Of a DNA stretch of 64,000 nt, positions 16,283 to 25,392 are shown piece after piece. Origin of the DNA: an uncultured Eubacteriales bacterium (GTDB lineage: Bacteria > Bacillota > Clostridia > Oscillospirales > CAG-272); assembly GCA_900544985.1 (NCBI GenBank), contig UQXK01000001.1:1-64000 (forward strand). Direction: 5' to 3'. How positions within the stretch are numbered: the first letter of the stretch is position 1; every line of letters begins with the position of its first letter. The translations under genes were made by a program, and so were the position numbers. The notes under the pieces were generated by a model. That model was given only the letters and a program-made list of their open reading frames with translations, did not search any database and had not been told where the DNA came from.

Positions 16283-16468
16283 TCATTTTTTGCGTTCTTG
16301 TTCTTCGATAAGTTCGTTGCTGTCTCTGATCCATGCGGAAAAATTTGAAATTTTTTCACCAAGCCAGAAAGAGGCAGGGGTATGATAATTTTGAGAAAGA
16401 ATCATACATTGACGCCTATACCACTTACCGCCGTCATTTACGACTACTCTTGCATAATTAAAAAATTT
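16283..16468 (-). CDS. Tail assembly chaperone E' extension by -1 frameshift
   Basis: In the -1 frame relative to gene E an open frame continues through the E stop: NDGGKWYRRQCMILSQNYHT, PASFWLGEKISNFSAWIRDS, then NELIEEQERKK-stop at 16283. This matches Mu gp42/P2 E' extensions. Two overlapping slippery heptamers occur in the correct frame: A-AAT-TTT (16468-16462) and T-TTT-TTA (16465-16459). The fused E-E' protein binds the tape measure during tail assembly, and the tape measure gene starts right after. Confidence 0.8.
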   Translation of the reverse strand, partial: KFFNYARVVVNDGGKWYRRQCMILSQNYHTPASFWLGEKISNFSAWIRDSNELIEEQERKK

Positions 16469-16797
16469 CGCGCACGACTCTTTATTGTTTCATAATCTTT
16501 TAGAGAAATAAGATCAAATAAGTCAATGCCTATTACCTCTGTGCAAGCTCTTGCCGCCATACGAACGATATAATCTCCCGACAATGCGGGGACCATAGTG
16601 GCTCTGCCGAGACGGGCGATTTCGTTTTCTATCGCTAAGGCATCACGTCCCGTGAGTTTGTCAAAATCAAAAGATAATTCTTCATATCTTTTTCCGTTGT
16701 ATTCAATAGGTTTTCTCAATTTTACAAAAACCTGAGCGCTGTCGTTTTTTGCTTCTTCTATTGCGGTGTCAAATTCTTTTTCATCAATAGCATTCAT
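16444..16797 (-). CDS. Tail assembly chaperone E (gp41-like)
   Basis: 117 residues. FVKLRKPIEYNGKRYEELSF and FDKLTGRDALAIENEIARLG are the conserved Mu gp41/P2 gpE-type segments. AAAGGAG lies upstream of the ATG at 16797. Ends in FLIMQE shortly after the slippery site that yields the E-E' fusion. Confidence 0.85.
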   Translation of the reverse strand: MNAIDEKEFDTAIEEAKNDSAQVFVKLRKPIEYNGKRYEELSFDFDKLTGRDALAIENEIARLGRATMVPALSGDYIVRMAARACTEVIGIDLFDLISLKDYETIKSRARNFLIMQE

Positions 16798-16820
16798 AAT
16801 TAGGGCTCCTTTCAAATAGC

Positions 16821-16854
16821 AGAGAGAGCGTTATTATAACGCTCTCTCTTTTTT
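16821..16854. terminator. Hairpin between tail tube and chaperone genes
   Basis: Stem AGAGAGAGCGTTA / TAACGCTCTCTCT (16821-16833, 16837-16849). The T-run is on the plus strand; on the minus strand it probably lowers read-through so that tube exceeds chaperone. Confidence 0.6.
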
Positions 16855-16859
16855 GTTTT

Positions 16860-17372
16860 TTATTTTCCGAGCGCAGAACGAACATCTGCAAGTTTATCGA
16901 TCCCGGATGAATCGATGTCTATGTAATTTATCGGATCATAGTGACGAACGAGTTTTCCGTCTATATAGTCTTTTATAGACAAACAACTATATTCGCCCGA
17001 AGCGGCTTGTGCCGCCGACGGAGCGACTGTTCCATCTCCAAGACTTTTTGGAATTACTTCAAGTATATGCTTATATGCAACGACCTTTATTGTTCCCGTT
17101 GTGGAATCATAAGTTTCATGTGCCGCGCGAATATCCAGTGTGTGCTTGCGTTCTTCGGCGAGCGTGTAAGCTGCCTCGGGAGCGTCTATAAATTGTATAG
17201 TGACACTCATAGCATCTGCGTGTCCCTTGACGGGAATGTCAACATCGCCGGCAATGCCTGCTCCGTTAACTGTAAAAGTCTTTTTTGTGACCTGGGGCAA
17301 GTTTACGCTTGCTATTCCCATGTAATTGGTGCCGTTTTCGTAAACTTCAAAATTGATTATTCCTGCATTCAT
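16860..17372 (-). CDS. Major tail tube protein (FII-like)
   Basis: 170 residues. Opening INFEVYENGTNYMGIASVNL and IPVKGHADAMSVTIQFIDAP plus LDIRAAHETYDSTTGTIKV fit the contractile-phage tube family. The tube is the inner DNA channel of the tail. Strong AAAGGAGG site. Confidence 0.9.
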   Translation of the reverse strand: MNAGIINFEVYENGTNYMGIASVNLPQVTKKTFTVNGAGIAGDVDIPVKGHADAMSVTIQFIDAPEAAYTLAEERKHTLDIRAAHETYDSTTGTIKVVAYKHILEVIPKSLGDGTVAPSAAQAASGEYSCLSIKDYIDGKLVRHYDPINYIDIDSSGIDKLADVRSALGK

Positions 17373-17387
17373 AAATTTGGTCCTCCT

Positions 17388-18821
17388 TTATGCGCTAAAA
17401 GCAGACGTGAGAATTTCCATGTCAAATTCGGCATACATATCTATTTCTTGTGCCGGAACAGGCGAGGCTATTTTTGTATCAAGTCTGAATTTACCTGCTA
17501 TGAGATTATCAGTGGAATTGTTATCATTCACATATTCAATCTGTCCGCCGCAAAGTTTGCCGTCGTGTGTAAGCCCATCAAGCCATGAGTTAAAGCTGTT
17601 GACTATTGCATCGATCATCACTCTTGTAAGAGGACGGTCGATGTAAGACCAAAACATATTGACGAATGTGTTGCAGACAAAATCCATCATGCGATTTGTA
17701 CAAATAAAGTGTTTAGAGACATCTTTATTATCAGGCCAGCAAGCTGTGTAATTTCCCCATGCCTTCCAACCATCAAAATTGATAGCAGTAACAACGCCAG
17801 CGGAATAACTGATAATATCTGCTTGGTGTGTGGAAAGATTTATTTCATTTCCGGCTTTATCGCAAAGACCTGTGATAGGAATACTCTTGTTGGAAGGGGA
17901 TTCATAAGGACAAGCACCGTTGCCGGAATCTACACTTGCGATCAAACCGCATAAGATAACGGAATAGTCGAAAATGTAATCTCCGACCTTTGCAAGCGGC
18001 CAGCAAACTATCATGTTTTCGTCTATATATCCATTCTCGTTTTTGTAATCAAATACTTTCGAATAAATATCGGCGCCATTACTTGAATCTGTATCAAGAT
18101 CGACAACAGGCTTGCCTTTAAACAATCCGTTTATACTCTGAGCTTTGACAGCCATGACAGCTGCAACAGAAGGTGTCTGGCTCCAACCAGGACAGCATAT
18201 GAGGTCGGGAACGATTCCGAACAATGTCTTGCATTCCTCGATTTTTTCAATGGCTGCCTCAATATCAGTAGCCGTTATAGAGCTAATATCAGCTTCATCG
18301 TAAGAAACTGTAATACTTGTTGCTTTGTACGCAGAGCCACTTTCAAGAAGTTCTACAACACAAGAGTCATCATTGTAGTAGATTTCATAATCTTTATTTT
18401 TTTCAAGAGTGGTAGCTTCGTTTTTTACAATAAGATTGTCATTGTCGATTGCGTCGCCCGTAATGACTGCAATATGATCAACTATTGCTACATCTTTATC
18501 TGATATTGATGTCTTGTGCTTAGTGGGGTCGAATATGTTGTAAAATATTGCAGGACCCATTTTGAATAGCTTAAAATGAGAATACATTGCCTGACAAAGA
18601 TTCCATTTTGGATTTCCGTTCTCGTCGCGCCATTCTTTCGAATACCCGCCGATTTTTACTGCTTCGCCGAAATTAGTAGCTATTTGTGGCTTGTTTACAA
18701 ATCCGTCAACGGTATGGCAGGGCCATGCACCGACAAAGAACGGAATGCCGACAACAGCATTTTGCACGGATGCAAAGTTTGTGTCGGATTTATAGGTGTT
18801 TATGCCATGATTAAGAGACAT
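17388..18821 (-). CDS. Tail sheath protein (FI-like)
   Basis: 477 residues. HGINTYKSDTNFASVQNAVV at the start, a central CCPGWSQTPSVAAVMAVKAQ, the KAWGNYTACWPDNKDVSKHF segment and the C-terminal VNMFWSYIDRPLTRVMIDAI and NSFNSWLDGLTHDGKLCGGQ define the sheath family. Contracts to drive the tube into the host. AGGAGG site upstream. Confidence 0.95.
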   Translation of the reverse strand: MSLNHGINTYKSDTNFASVQNAVVGIPFFVGAWPCHTVDGFVNKPQIATNFGEAVKIGGYSKEWRDENGNPKWNLCQAMYSHFKLFKMGPAIFYNIFDPTKHKTSISDKDVAIVDHIAVITGDAIDNDNLIVKNEATTLEKNKDYEIYYNDDSCVVELLESGSAYKATSITVSYDEADISSITATDIEAAIEKIEECKTLFGIVPDLICCPGWSQTPSVAAVMAVKAQSINGLFKGKPVVDLDTDSSNGADIYSKVFDYKNENGYIDENMIVCWPLAKVGDYIFDYSVILCGLIASVDSGNGACPYESPSNKSIPITGLCDKAGNEINLSTHQADIISYSAGVVTAINFDGWKAWGNYTACWPDNKDVSKHFICTNRMMDFVCNTFVNMFWSYIDRPLTRVMIDAIVNSFNSWLDGLTHDGKLCGGQIEYVNDNNSTDNLIAGKFRLDTKIASPVPAQEIDMYAEFDMEILTSAFSA

Positions 18822-18824
18822 AGC

Positions 18825-19094
18825 TTATTCCTCCTTAGTTTTTATGTCGGAAATAACTCTGTAAGCGTTGCTCAAAGAGTTGCCGCCGACTTTGATTTTT
18901 TTCTTCGCGGAAATGATTTCAAAATCCGCAACAATCAGCTGCTCGATTTTTGGGTGTTTATCAATCGCAAAAGAAAGGGAAGCAATGACTTTTTCGCGCG
19001 AGCCGCGATATATACTTCCTTGCTGAATCACACCTTTTATCGACGGACCGATATAAACAAAAACACCGTCTTTTACGGTGATTTTTTTAGCCAT
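18825..19094 (-). CDS. Small hypothetical neck/tail protein
   Basis: 89 residues, Lys-rich, with VFVYIGPSIKGVIQQGSIYR and ADFEIISAKKKIKVGGNSLS. No family recognised, but it lies between sheath and tail terminator genes and overlaps the latter by 8 bp, as small structural accessory genes do in Firmicutes myoviruses. Confidence 0.6.
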   Translation of the reverse strand: MAKKITVKDGVFVYIGPSIKGVIQQGSIYRGSREKVIASLSFAIDKHPKIEQLIVADFEIISAKKKIKVGGNSLSNAYRVISDIKTKEE

Positions 19095-19575
19095 AGAAAA
19101 CCTCTCTTTCTGTTGGGGGCATTAGAACCGTACACATAATCTCGCCGGCATAATATGGCGCGGTATCATCCGGATAAACAAGGCTTTCCACTTCCGCATC
19201 GGTATCGACTTTAAAGCGCGGACTTATGAGGACGTTTTTCATTATAGCGATACGCACCGTTTCCATAAGATTTAACAACGAGAGCGCCCCCTCTTCCTCG
19301 TCATTTCCATATACAGCAAAAACCAGACGAATCACGGCGTGAGATTGGCTTTGTTGAGAGTGCTTTTGAAAATCTTTTCCCGTAAGATATTGAACAATGA
19401 TATAAGGTGCTTTCTTTTTTGCATCTTCACTGTTTGGAAGTCGCATTTTATGTATTTCTGGTGCGCGAAATATTTGTTCAGTATCTCCGCGTTGTATTGC
19501 GGTAGGTAGAGAAAAATTCCTTGTGGCATTCTCAATAAACAACTTAAAATCGTCAAGCAGATCTATTTTTGTCAT
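19087..19575 (-). CDS. Tail terminator / completion protein
   Basis: 162 residues. PYIIVQYLTGKDFQKHSQQS and VFAVYGNDEEEGALSLLNLM followed by ETVRIAIM are typical of the gp17/tail-terminator fold. The ATG at 19575 follows GGGGAGG. Neck position between gpZ-like and sheath genes agrees. Confidence 0.65.
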   Translation of the reverse strand: MTKIDLLDDFKLFIENATRNFSLPTAIQRGDTEQIFRAPEIHKMRLPNSEDAKKKAPYIIVQYLTGKDFQKHSQQSQSHAVIRLVFAVYGNDEEEGALSLLNLMETVRIAIMKNVLISPRFKVDTDAEVESLVYPDDTAPYYAGEIMCTVLMPPTEREVFYG

Positions 19576-19577
19576 GC

Positions 19578-20189
19578 TTAGCCTCCCCAACCATTAAGCA
19601 CACGTGTGATTTCGTGTTCTATACGTTTGTCAAATGTCTCTCTGATATGATTTGCTATATCCTCTGAAACGTCATCATTTGAGTCCATCATCTGTGTGGT
19701 TGCCGGTCCCCAAAATTGGCGAATAGGGAAGCGGTCATCACCGATTCTCTCGTAAATGCCAAGGCGATCTTTTTTTACAATAAAAGCATTTTCAAGAGTT
19801 TGTTTTGCAGAGCCTCTTTTTACTCTGACGGCTATTTTCCCGTCTTTACCGAAAGATGTGTCAAATCTTATCAACGGAATGTGGTAACCATGGAATTGAA
19901 TACTGATTTCGGTAGCTCCCGATGCGTCGGTGACTATATGACGTATTTTTGATGTCGTATATTCCTTGTAATCAGAAGCTTTTACAAGATATTCTTTGCG
20001 AACGGCTCTGGCAGCATAAGCTTCACCGCTTGACGAGGCTCTCTTCAAAGCAGAACCTACTGCTTTTTTTACTCCTCCGGGAATTCCTGCAAGCAGTTTT
20101 TTTGCACGTTCAATAGTATCGCTTCCAACGTCATCTACCCGAAAATTGATTAACTCATTATTTGCGCTAAGATAAATGTCATTCATCAT
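19578..20189 (-). CDS. Minor tail protein Z-like
   Basis: 203 residues. KLLAGIPGGVKKAVGSALKR, ASSSGEAYAARAVRKEYLVK and the FPIRQFWGPATTQMM segment are the gpZ family features. Head-tail junction protein. GGAGG lies before two adjacent ATGs; 20189 is used, 20186 is equally possible. Confidence 0.75.
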   Translation of the reverse strand: MMNDIYLSANNELINFRVDDVGSDTIERAKKLLAGIPGGVKKAVGSALKRASSSGEAYAARAVRKEYLVKASDYKEYTTSKIRHIVTDASGATEISIQFHGYHIPLIRFDTSFGKDGKIAVRVKRGSAKQTLENAFIVKKDRLGIYERIGDDRFPIRQFWGPATTQMMDSNDDVSEDIANHIRETFDKRIEHEITRVLNGWGG

Positions 20190-20553
20190 ATGCCTCCAAT
20201 TCAAGGCTTACCATTCCGCTCGAACAAGTTGATGTTGCAATCTTATAACGGACAAAAAATTTTTTGCCCAAAGCTTCGCCGTCGTCAATGGAAATTATTT
20301 GACCTTGTTCGGGTATTTTTCCGCCGATGTCCGATAATGCGATATGCAGTTTTGCCTGCACTCCGAAAATACCTTCGGCGTTTTGTATCGGCTTTTCAAG
20401 TTCTTTGACTTTAATATACAGGACGGGAATTCCGTCATGTTCTAAACCGTCATATGTTTCACCGTTATAAACGATTGTGTGTTTGTCCGCAAATTCTCCG
20501 TCGTTTAAAAAAACACCGAGAACATCGGATGTTAACATGTCTTTAAAACTCAT
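20179..20553 (-). CDS. Head-tail joining protein
   Basis: 124 residues; beta-rich with VYNGETYDGLEHDGIPVLYI and IISIDDGEALGKKFFVRYKI, resembling FII-type head-tail joining proteins. Identity rests on size, beta content and position after the capsid gene. Confidence 0.55.
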   Translation of the reverse strand: MSFKDMLTSDVLGVFLNDGEFADKHTIVYNGETYDGLEHDGIPVLYIKVKELEKPIQNAEGIFGVQAKLHIALSDIGGKIPEQGQIISIDDGEALGKKFFVRYKIATSTCSSGMVSLELEAYDE

Positions 20554-20984
20554 ATTTTTACCGGATTTCCTGCCGACAGGATAAGAGAAAGTTCTATGGC
20601 GCCGAAATATTCATCAAGCGCGGCGATCATATCGGATTTTGACATTCCGACTTTAAAAGTTATGCCAACATCTTTTGCTATTGCTCGCAAATCTGAAACA
20701 GAAGACGTTGAATCATATTTGGGAATATCAATATCGTTGTTGTTAAAATCGTTCTTTGCAAGGATTTCTTTTTCGATAGTGCTATCACCGATTTTTTTAT
20801 TTACTGTGTGATTTTCAAGCGTTGCAACCGTTGTCTTTTCGGCATATTTGGCAATTCCAAGTTCTATAATGCGATTTGCTTCTACATCGTCTAATTCAAA
20901 TGCCACATCATCTATACCTTTGGCGCGAATGCCGTTGTTGGTTTTTAACCCGTAAAATCCTTTTATTATTTTTACAAGTGCCAT
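20550..20984 (-). CDS. Putative head-tail connector with HeH/SAP-like end
   Basis: 144 residues. N-terminus VKIIKGFYGLKTNNGIRAKG is a small phage adaptor domain (FELDDVEANRIIELGIAKYA, the usual junction). C-terminus VSDLRAIAKDVGITFKVGMS, then KSDMIAALDEYF, is a SAP/HeH-like helix-extended-helix that may touch DNA. Directly after the major capsid gene. Confidence 0.55.
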   Translation of the reverse strand: MALVKIIKGFYGLKTNNGIRAKGIDDVAFELDDVEANRIIELGIAKYAEKTTVATLENHTVNKKIGDSTIEKEILAKNDFNNNDIDIPKYDSTSSVSDLRAIAKDVGITFKVGMSKSDMIAALDEYFGAIELSLILSAGNPVKI

Positions 20985-21011
20985 AGAGTCTCCTTTCTTT
21001 TATCTTTCGTT

Positions 21012-22082
21012 TTAGCCGACCACTTTTTGAGCGTAAATGTAAGGACAGTAATTTTTCGGAGCAGCGAGAGGTCTTGCGCCAAGACGCAGTTTGCGAATAT
21101 CTCTATCCTGATCCAATACAAATTTCGGAACGCGTTTTGCTGCATATGTTGCAAAATTTTCAGAACCGTAATCGATCTGTGTGATCTGACCATACATCAT
21201 ATGACCACAGCCAGGAGCTGTAACCATAGCAGATGTCGCAGGGAAATACGGAGTATCTGCTCCATTCTCATTTTCATAGCTTTCAGAAACAGCCCAAAGC
21301 GTAAGCATAAAACCGCCGAAGTTAAGAACACCCATGCGAACAACGCCGGGGTAAGAGATTGTCTGATTGATCTCTCCAACAATAATGCCAGAGTTTTTAT
21401 CAAGCAAATCACGAACTTTCGATATTTCAAGAATTGCATCTGCGGCATCTATTCCAAGAACGAGATCGGCGGCAGGCAACCCGCGTCTTGCGAGTATATT
21501 GCACATCGCTCTGACATCTCCGAAGAAATCACTGTTAGCAGCATCCCATTTTGTGCCAACTGTATATGTGTGTTCGGATGTCCCGTCATAGAATTGAACG
21601 AGATTTACATCTCCCTTTGTGTCAGCGTCTATATACTCTTCCATAGTGCAAGCGTTGTTGATCATTGTTTGAACCGCCATCCATTCTTCTCGGCGTTGAA
21701 TGCGTCGGTCAAGATCTGTCAAATCGTCAAGCTGCAAACGAGCCGCGCGCTGTGCAGGAGTGCTTCCGGGATAAAATGCTTCTCCGAAACCGCGTTTTGT
21801 AAGATCATCTATCGTGAGAAGACGAGACGGGGCAATATATGCAGGCTGATATTCGTGAATTTCATATCCTCTGCGTTCAACAGGAATATCACCGGCGCGC
21901 GGTGCTACAAAGCACGCCATTTTTCTATCACCTTTGCGATACTCTGTCAACACTTTATCACAGGCGAAAATGTCATTTGCACCTGTCGGGAAATAACGAT
22001 CGCGGAAGAACGTTGCTTGGGGGACAATTTCTTCCGTAATCGCCATAAGCATATAGTTATCAAAAAAGTTAAGTTCGGGCAT
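21012..22082 (-). CDS. Major capsid protein (lambda gpE family)
   Basis: 356 residues, the usual length. IVPQATFFRDRYFPTGANDI, CFVAPRAGDIPVERRGYEIH and YQPAYIAPSRLLTIDDL are the gpE-family core; VLGIDAADAILEISKVRDLL and YIYAQKVV lie further on. Builds the icosahedral head with gpD. AAAGGAGG upstream of ATG. Confidence 0.95.
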   Translation of the reverse strand: MPELNFFDNYMLMAITEEIVPQATFFRDRYFPTGANDIFACDKVLTEYRKGDRKMACFVAPRAGDIPVERRGYEIHEYQPAYIAPSRLLTIDDLTKRGFGEAFYPGSTPAQRAARLQLDDLTDLDRRIQRREEWMAVQTMINNACTMEEYIDADTKGDVNLVQFYDGTSEHTYTVGTKWDAANSDFFGDVRAMCNILARRGLPAADLVLGIDAADAILEISKVRDLLDKNSGIIVGEINQTISYPGVVRMGVLNFGGFMLTLWAVSESYENENGADTPYFPATSAMVTAPGCGHMMYGQITQIDYGSENFATYAAKRVPKFVLDQDRDIRKLRLGARPLAAPKNYCPYIYAQKVVG

Positions 22083-22098
22083 TATGTATATACCTCCT

Positions 22099-22497
22099 TT
22101 ATTTAGATACGGCTTTGAAAACTATGCCGTATTTTCTGAGCGTGTCATAATCATTAGCTGTGAGCTCATATTCGCTCTTAACTACGATTTTGTCAGGATT
22201 GAAGCATCCAGCTGTGTAAACAGGAACATTTACATCATTTTCTGTGCCGACAGGCACATCATCGCAGAGAATGCAGTCGGGTGTAAGCGTTTCATTGCTT
22301 TTTGCTGTTTCTCCAAGCACAACGAGTTTGCCATCTCCGGCTGTTCCTGAACTTATTGCAAGAACGGTTCCTTTAACAAGAACGCTCTCTTTATCGAGTT
22401 TTCGAATTGTCTTTCCGCGTACTTCGGTTTTCGGGGTGATATCTGTTATGAAACTATCAAAATCCATATTCCCGATTTTTTTAGAAAGATTTGCCAT
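22099..22497 (-). CDS. Head decoration protein (lambda gpD-like)
   Basis: 132 residues, with VRGKTIRKLDKESVLVKGTV and TPDCILCDDVPVGTENDVNV and VYTAGCFNPDKI, the gpD trimer family. Stabilises expanded capsids. Located between protease and major capsid as in lambda. Confidence 0.85.
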   Translation of the reverse strand: MANLSKKIGNMDFDSFITDITPKTEVRGKTIRKLDKESVLVKGTVLAISSGTAGDGKLVVLGETAKSNETLTPDCILCDDVPVGTENDVNVPVYTAGCFNPDKIVVKSEYELTANDYDTLRKYGIVFKAVSK

Positions 22498-22499
22498 AA

Positions 22500-22928
22500 T
22501 TAGCCCTCCTTGTTCACGAGCAAAGCTTTAACAGATCCGCGAGCTTCGTTCATACGCTCTTCGGAAGTTTTCTCTTTGCCTTCTTCCAAAACGCCCGGAT
22601 TTGCGGAAACATTGTTCGCACCAGACATTTTATTGTCTTTAAGCGCATTTGTCATAAACGCGCTACCGCTTCTTGCTGCTTTGGTGGCAGCGCGAAAAGC
22701 CATTTCCTGAGCAGTACAGGGATGCTCTCCATATTTAGCTTCGCGTACAGTTTCATCATCAAATAAATGTGCTATCTCATCAATTTCAGAAAGTCTGTTG
22801 CGCTCCGCTTCTGTCGCATTGTTGACAGCGGTGGTATTTTCGTCTGACAAAGCAGCTCTCACATCGCTTTCAACCTGTGTTGCGAGCTCCGGATTTTCTG
22901 TTCGGAGCTCTTCAAGATTTCTTGCCAT
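22500..22928 (-). CDS. Nested scaffold protein (Nu3-like)
   Basis: In-frame internal ATG at 22928 (MARNLEELRTENPELATQVE) preceded by a consensus AAGGAGG with seven-base spacing, giving 142 residues of charged helix. It sits exactly at the junction of protease and scaffold, as lambda Nu3 does inside gene C. Predicted product: free scaffold in excess over protease. Confidence 0.7.
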   Translation of the reverse strand: MARNLEELRTENPELATQVESDVRAALSDENTTAVNNATEAERNRLSEIDEIAHLFDDETVREAKYGEHPCTAQEMAFRAATKAARSGSAFMTNALKDNKMSGANNVSANPGVLEEGKEKTSEERMNEARGSVKALLVNKEG

Positions 22929-23729
22929 AGGGGTTCCTCCTTCGTTGCTGTCGGTGTCAGCCGACGTATTATTTATAACTGCCGCTTGTGCGGTTGTTAC
23001 TGTTGGTATAATATCGGGCGCGACTATGCCGTGCGCCAAGTGCATTTGACGACCTTTTACAAATAAGGTTTTTCTATCTGCGCTTGCGGCGATAGATATT
23101 TCGTTTTCTTCCGAAAGCTCGTCCGCAAACCCCTTATCAACTGCTTCTTTGCCGGTCATATATGTTGTTTCGGACATCATATGAGAAATAACGGTGTCTG
23201 AAAGTCCGCACTTTCGATTGTAAATACTGATTTGCGCCTGATCCCAAGCGTCGTTTTGTTTCGCCGCGGCTCTCAAATCATCGGCATTGTAGCCTCCGAA
23301 AATAAATGACCAGCATTTATGAATCATTACAAGGCTTGATGGATTTACAATTACATGATCGCATGCGCACATTATGAGAGAGCCTCCGGACATTGCTACT
23401 CCGTCAACGATACAAGTCAATTCCACTCCGCTCTGTGCAAGTTCGCGAAGCCTGTTGTGGATTAGAATAGAAACGCCGGCATCGCCGCCGAGCGAGTTCA
23501 TGCGAAGTTTTAGCTTCTTCGCTCCGGAAGATACTATTGTATTAAGGTCATTCAAAAATTCATCTTGAATGATATATGAACCATCAATCGGCTCATCTGT
23601 CCACCAATCACGCGGCTGCGCTTCCACAATTTCGCCATACATAGTAATTTCCGCGCTATCATTCTCGATACTTGCCATTGTGTAGCAAGGACGTTTTATG
23701 TTAATTGGTGTGAAGTTATTCTTCGCCAT
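22500..23729 (-). CDS. Capsid maturation protease (ClpP-like) fused to scaffold
   Basis: 409 residues. The N-terminal ~210 are a ClpP/S49-like serine protease: LRMNSLGGDAGVSILIHNRL, VDGVAMSGGSLIMCACDHVI (catalytic Ser in MSGGS) and SSLVMIHKCWSF (catalytic His). The C-terminal ~140 residues are a charged helical scaffold. As with lambda gpC, it processes the head, and the scaffold portion can also be made alone from an internal start. Confidence 0.9.
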   Translation of the reverse strand: MAKNNFTPINIKRPCYTMASIENDSAEITMYGEIVEAQPRDWWTDEPIDGSYIIQDEFLNDLNTIVSSGAKKLKLRMNSLGGDAGVSILIHNRLRELAQSGVELTCIVDGVAMSGGSLIMCACDHVIVNPSSLVMIHKCWSFIFGGYNADDLRAAAKQNDAWDQAQISIYNRKCGLSDTVISHMMSETTYMTGKEAVDKGFADELSEENEISIAASADRKTLFVKGRQMHLAHGIVAPDIIPTVTTAQAAVINNTSADTDSNEGGTPMARNLEELRTENPELATQVESDVRAALSDENTTAVNNATEAERNRLSEIDEIAHLFDDETVREAKYGEHPCTAQEMAFRAATKAARSGSAFMTNALKDNKMSGANNVSANPGVLEEGKEKTSEERMNEARGSVKALLVNKEG

Positions 23730-25275
23730 TATTGATATCTCCTTCTTTTTGTGCCGTTTTCATTGACATTCCGAAACGGTCTGTTTCTTGGATTATTGTC
23801 TCGGCATTATTTTCCCAATCCCCACCGTAATACTCTCTTGTTATTTGCTCGTTTGTCTTCCAGCCATGAGCAACAAGCATTTCGTTCGCGGTTGCTTCTT
23901 TGACAGGATCAAGATGTGTTTGCGCCGGACCGTCCCATCGAGCGCAAGACCATGCGGCGCGTACAAGCGGATTATCAAAAAATCCAGGTGCTTTGATGCG
24001 CCCGATGGCAACCGCTTCCGCAAGCCAACATTCATATATAGGTTGACAGAAATCGTTTATAAACCACGAGCGACGCATTTTGAATGCTTCCCATGCTTCT
24101 TCAAGGGCACCTTTGGCGGCGCTGTAAGATGAATTGAATTCTTTAATCAAAACATCATAGGGAAGCTCTGATGACGCGCCGACCATCTTGCAAATTGTTT
24201 TTACAAAGTTTTCAAATCCCGCTGTTGGTATATTTGGATTGCCTAATGTTACACTTTCACCGGGAGCAAGATGATTTATCACGCCCGGTCCCATTTCGTA
24301 TTCATTGGCGCTTTCGCTTATATTATCAGGCTGATCTCCCGGTATGCCATCTATATCCCCGCTTCCAGTTTCGTTTAAAGGAAAATCGGTGTTGTCCGTT
24401 TCTGTCGTAATCCATGCCGTGAGAAATGATTGTACGAGCGCCGCCATGAGCTCGCTTTCAGTGTAACGTCTTAGTTGCAATAATGTTTCGATATTTGGAG
24501 CAAGATATGTAACTCCGCGATATTGGTCTGGGCGTTCCGCATCCATTACTTGCAGAATATTCGGAAGCCCTGTTAGTTTACCTCGCGCCTCAACTCGTTG
24601 CCAGGTTTTATCCTCCGAAGTTGTTTGCCCAGGATAAACGTTGCTTATATGATAAGCAACGACCTTTCCGTCTTTATTAACTTCAACACCGTCGTAGATT
24701 TTGTTTCCGTTATCGGTGTTTTCGCCGTTGGTCAAGCTGGGGGCAAATCCCCTTAAAAACTCTGTTGGCGTACTTATCCTATCAGCTTCAACAAGATGGA
24801 TTCTTAAAGTGTAAGGATTGAGCTGTGTTTTATCGTATCGCTTCATTACGGCGAATATATCTCCGGACATTAACCATGACTTTATAGCAAGCTGTTGAAG
24901 CTCGTAAAAATTATTCATGCCAAGCGCGTCGCAGTTATCTTTTTGCTCAGCCCACATTTTCCACTCTGCTTCTGTTTTTCGTTGCCAATCTCTCGCGGCT
25001 TCATCTGATAGCCCTAAAATATCGCGATTGATCGCGCATTTCATGTGCAATCCCGGACCTACTACCTTTGTGCGATTTGTATTTATGGCGGCGGAAGCAA
25101 TCGGCGATGCCATATATAGCATTCTTCCGCGTTGACGTAAAGTTTTATTATTAAAATCAATATCCTCGTTGGGTGCTCCGCTTTGGGCAATGAATCCTTT
25201 TAGAGCTCGCTTTGTAAGGCTTGCCCCGGCATCGCTATATCCTTTAACTTTGGGAATATTCTTTTTTTCTATCAT
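23716..25275 (-). CDS. Portal protein (lambda family)
   Basis: 519 residues from ATG 25275 (GGAG eight bases upstream; the longer in-frame start has no site). Lambda-portal features: LRQRGRMLYMASPIASAAIN, NRTKVVGPGLHMKCAINRD, VEADRISTP, and YRGVTYLAPNIETLLQLRRY. Forms the dodecameric DNA gate. Overlaps the protease gene by 14 bp. Confidence 0.95.
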   Translation of the reverse strand: MIEKKNIPKVKGYSDAGASLTKRALKGFIAQSGAPNEDIDFNNKTLRQRGRMLYMASPIASAAINTNRTKVVGPGLHMKCAINRDILGLSDEAARDWQRKTEAEWKMWAEQKDNCDALGMNNFYELQQLAIKSWLMSGDIFAVMKRYDKTQLNPYTLRIHLVEADRISTPTEFLRGFAPSLTNGENTDNGNKIYDGVEVNKDGKVVAYHISNVYPGQTTSEDKTWQRVEARGKLTGLPNILQVMDAERPDQYRGVTYLAPNIETLLQLRRYTESELMAALVQSFLTAWITTETDNTDFPLNETGSGDIDGIPGDQPDNISESANEYEMGPGVINHLAPGESVTLGNPNIPTAGFENFVKTICKMVGASSELPYDVLIKEFNSSYSAAKGALEEAWEAFKMRRSWFINDFCQPIYECWLAEAVAIGRIKAPGFFDNPLVRAAWSCARWDGPAQTHLDPVKEATANEMLVAHGWKTNEQITREYYGGDWENNAETIIQETDRFGMSMKTAQKEGDINNGEE

Positions 25276-25340
25276 AAAAAATCTCCGAATACGTGTTTTT
25301 GCACGTAACAAATTGTTAACAAATAAATTTTGAAAAACCG

Positions 25341-25369
25341 TTGACACGTATAAAAATACGTGTTATAAT
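25341..25369 (+). promoter_or_regulatory. hicAB promoter with operator in the spacer
   Basis: TTGACA 25341-25346 and TATAAT 25364-25369, 17-bp spacer. A perfect inverted repeat ACACGTAT-AAAA-ATACGTGT (25344-25363) fills the spacer, so HicB binding there would block RNA polymerase. A related ACGTG/CACGT pair lies at about 25290-25305. Confidence 0.8.
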
Positions 25370-25392
25370 ATAAATGTAAGGAGGACGGGAAA

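Noticed and set aside
21027..22106. 359-codon frame opposite the major capsid gene
   Set aside because: Shadow of the capsid gene with Cys/Ile-rich nonsense composition.
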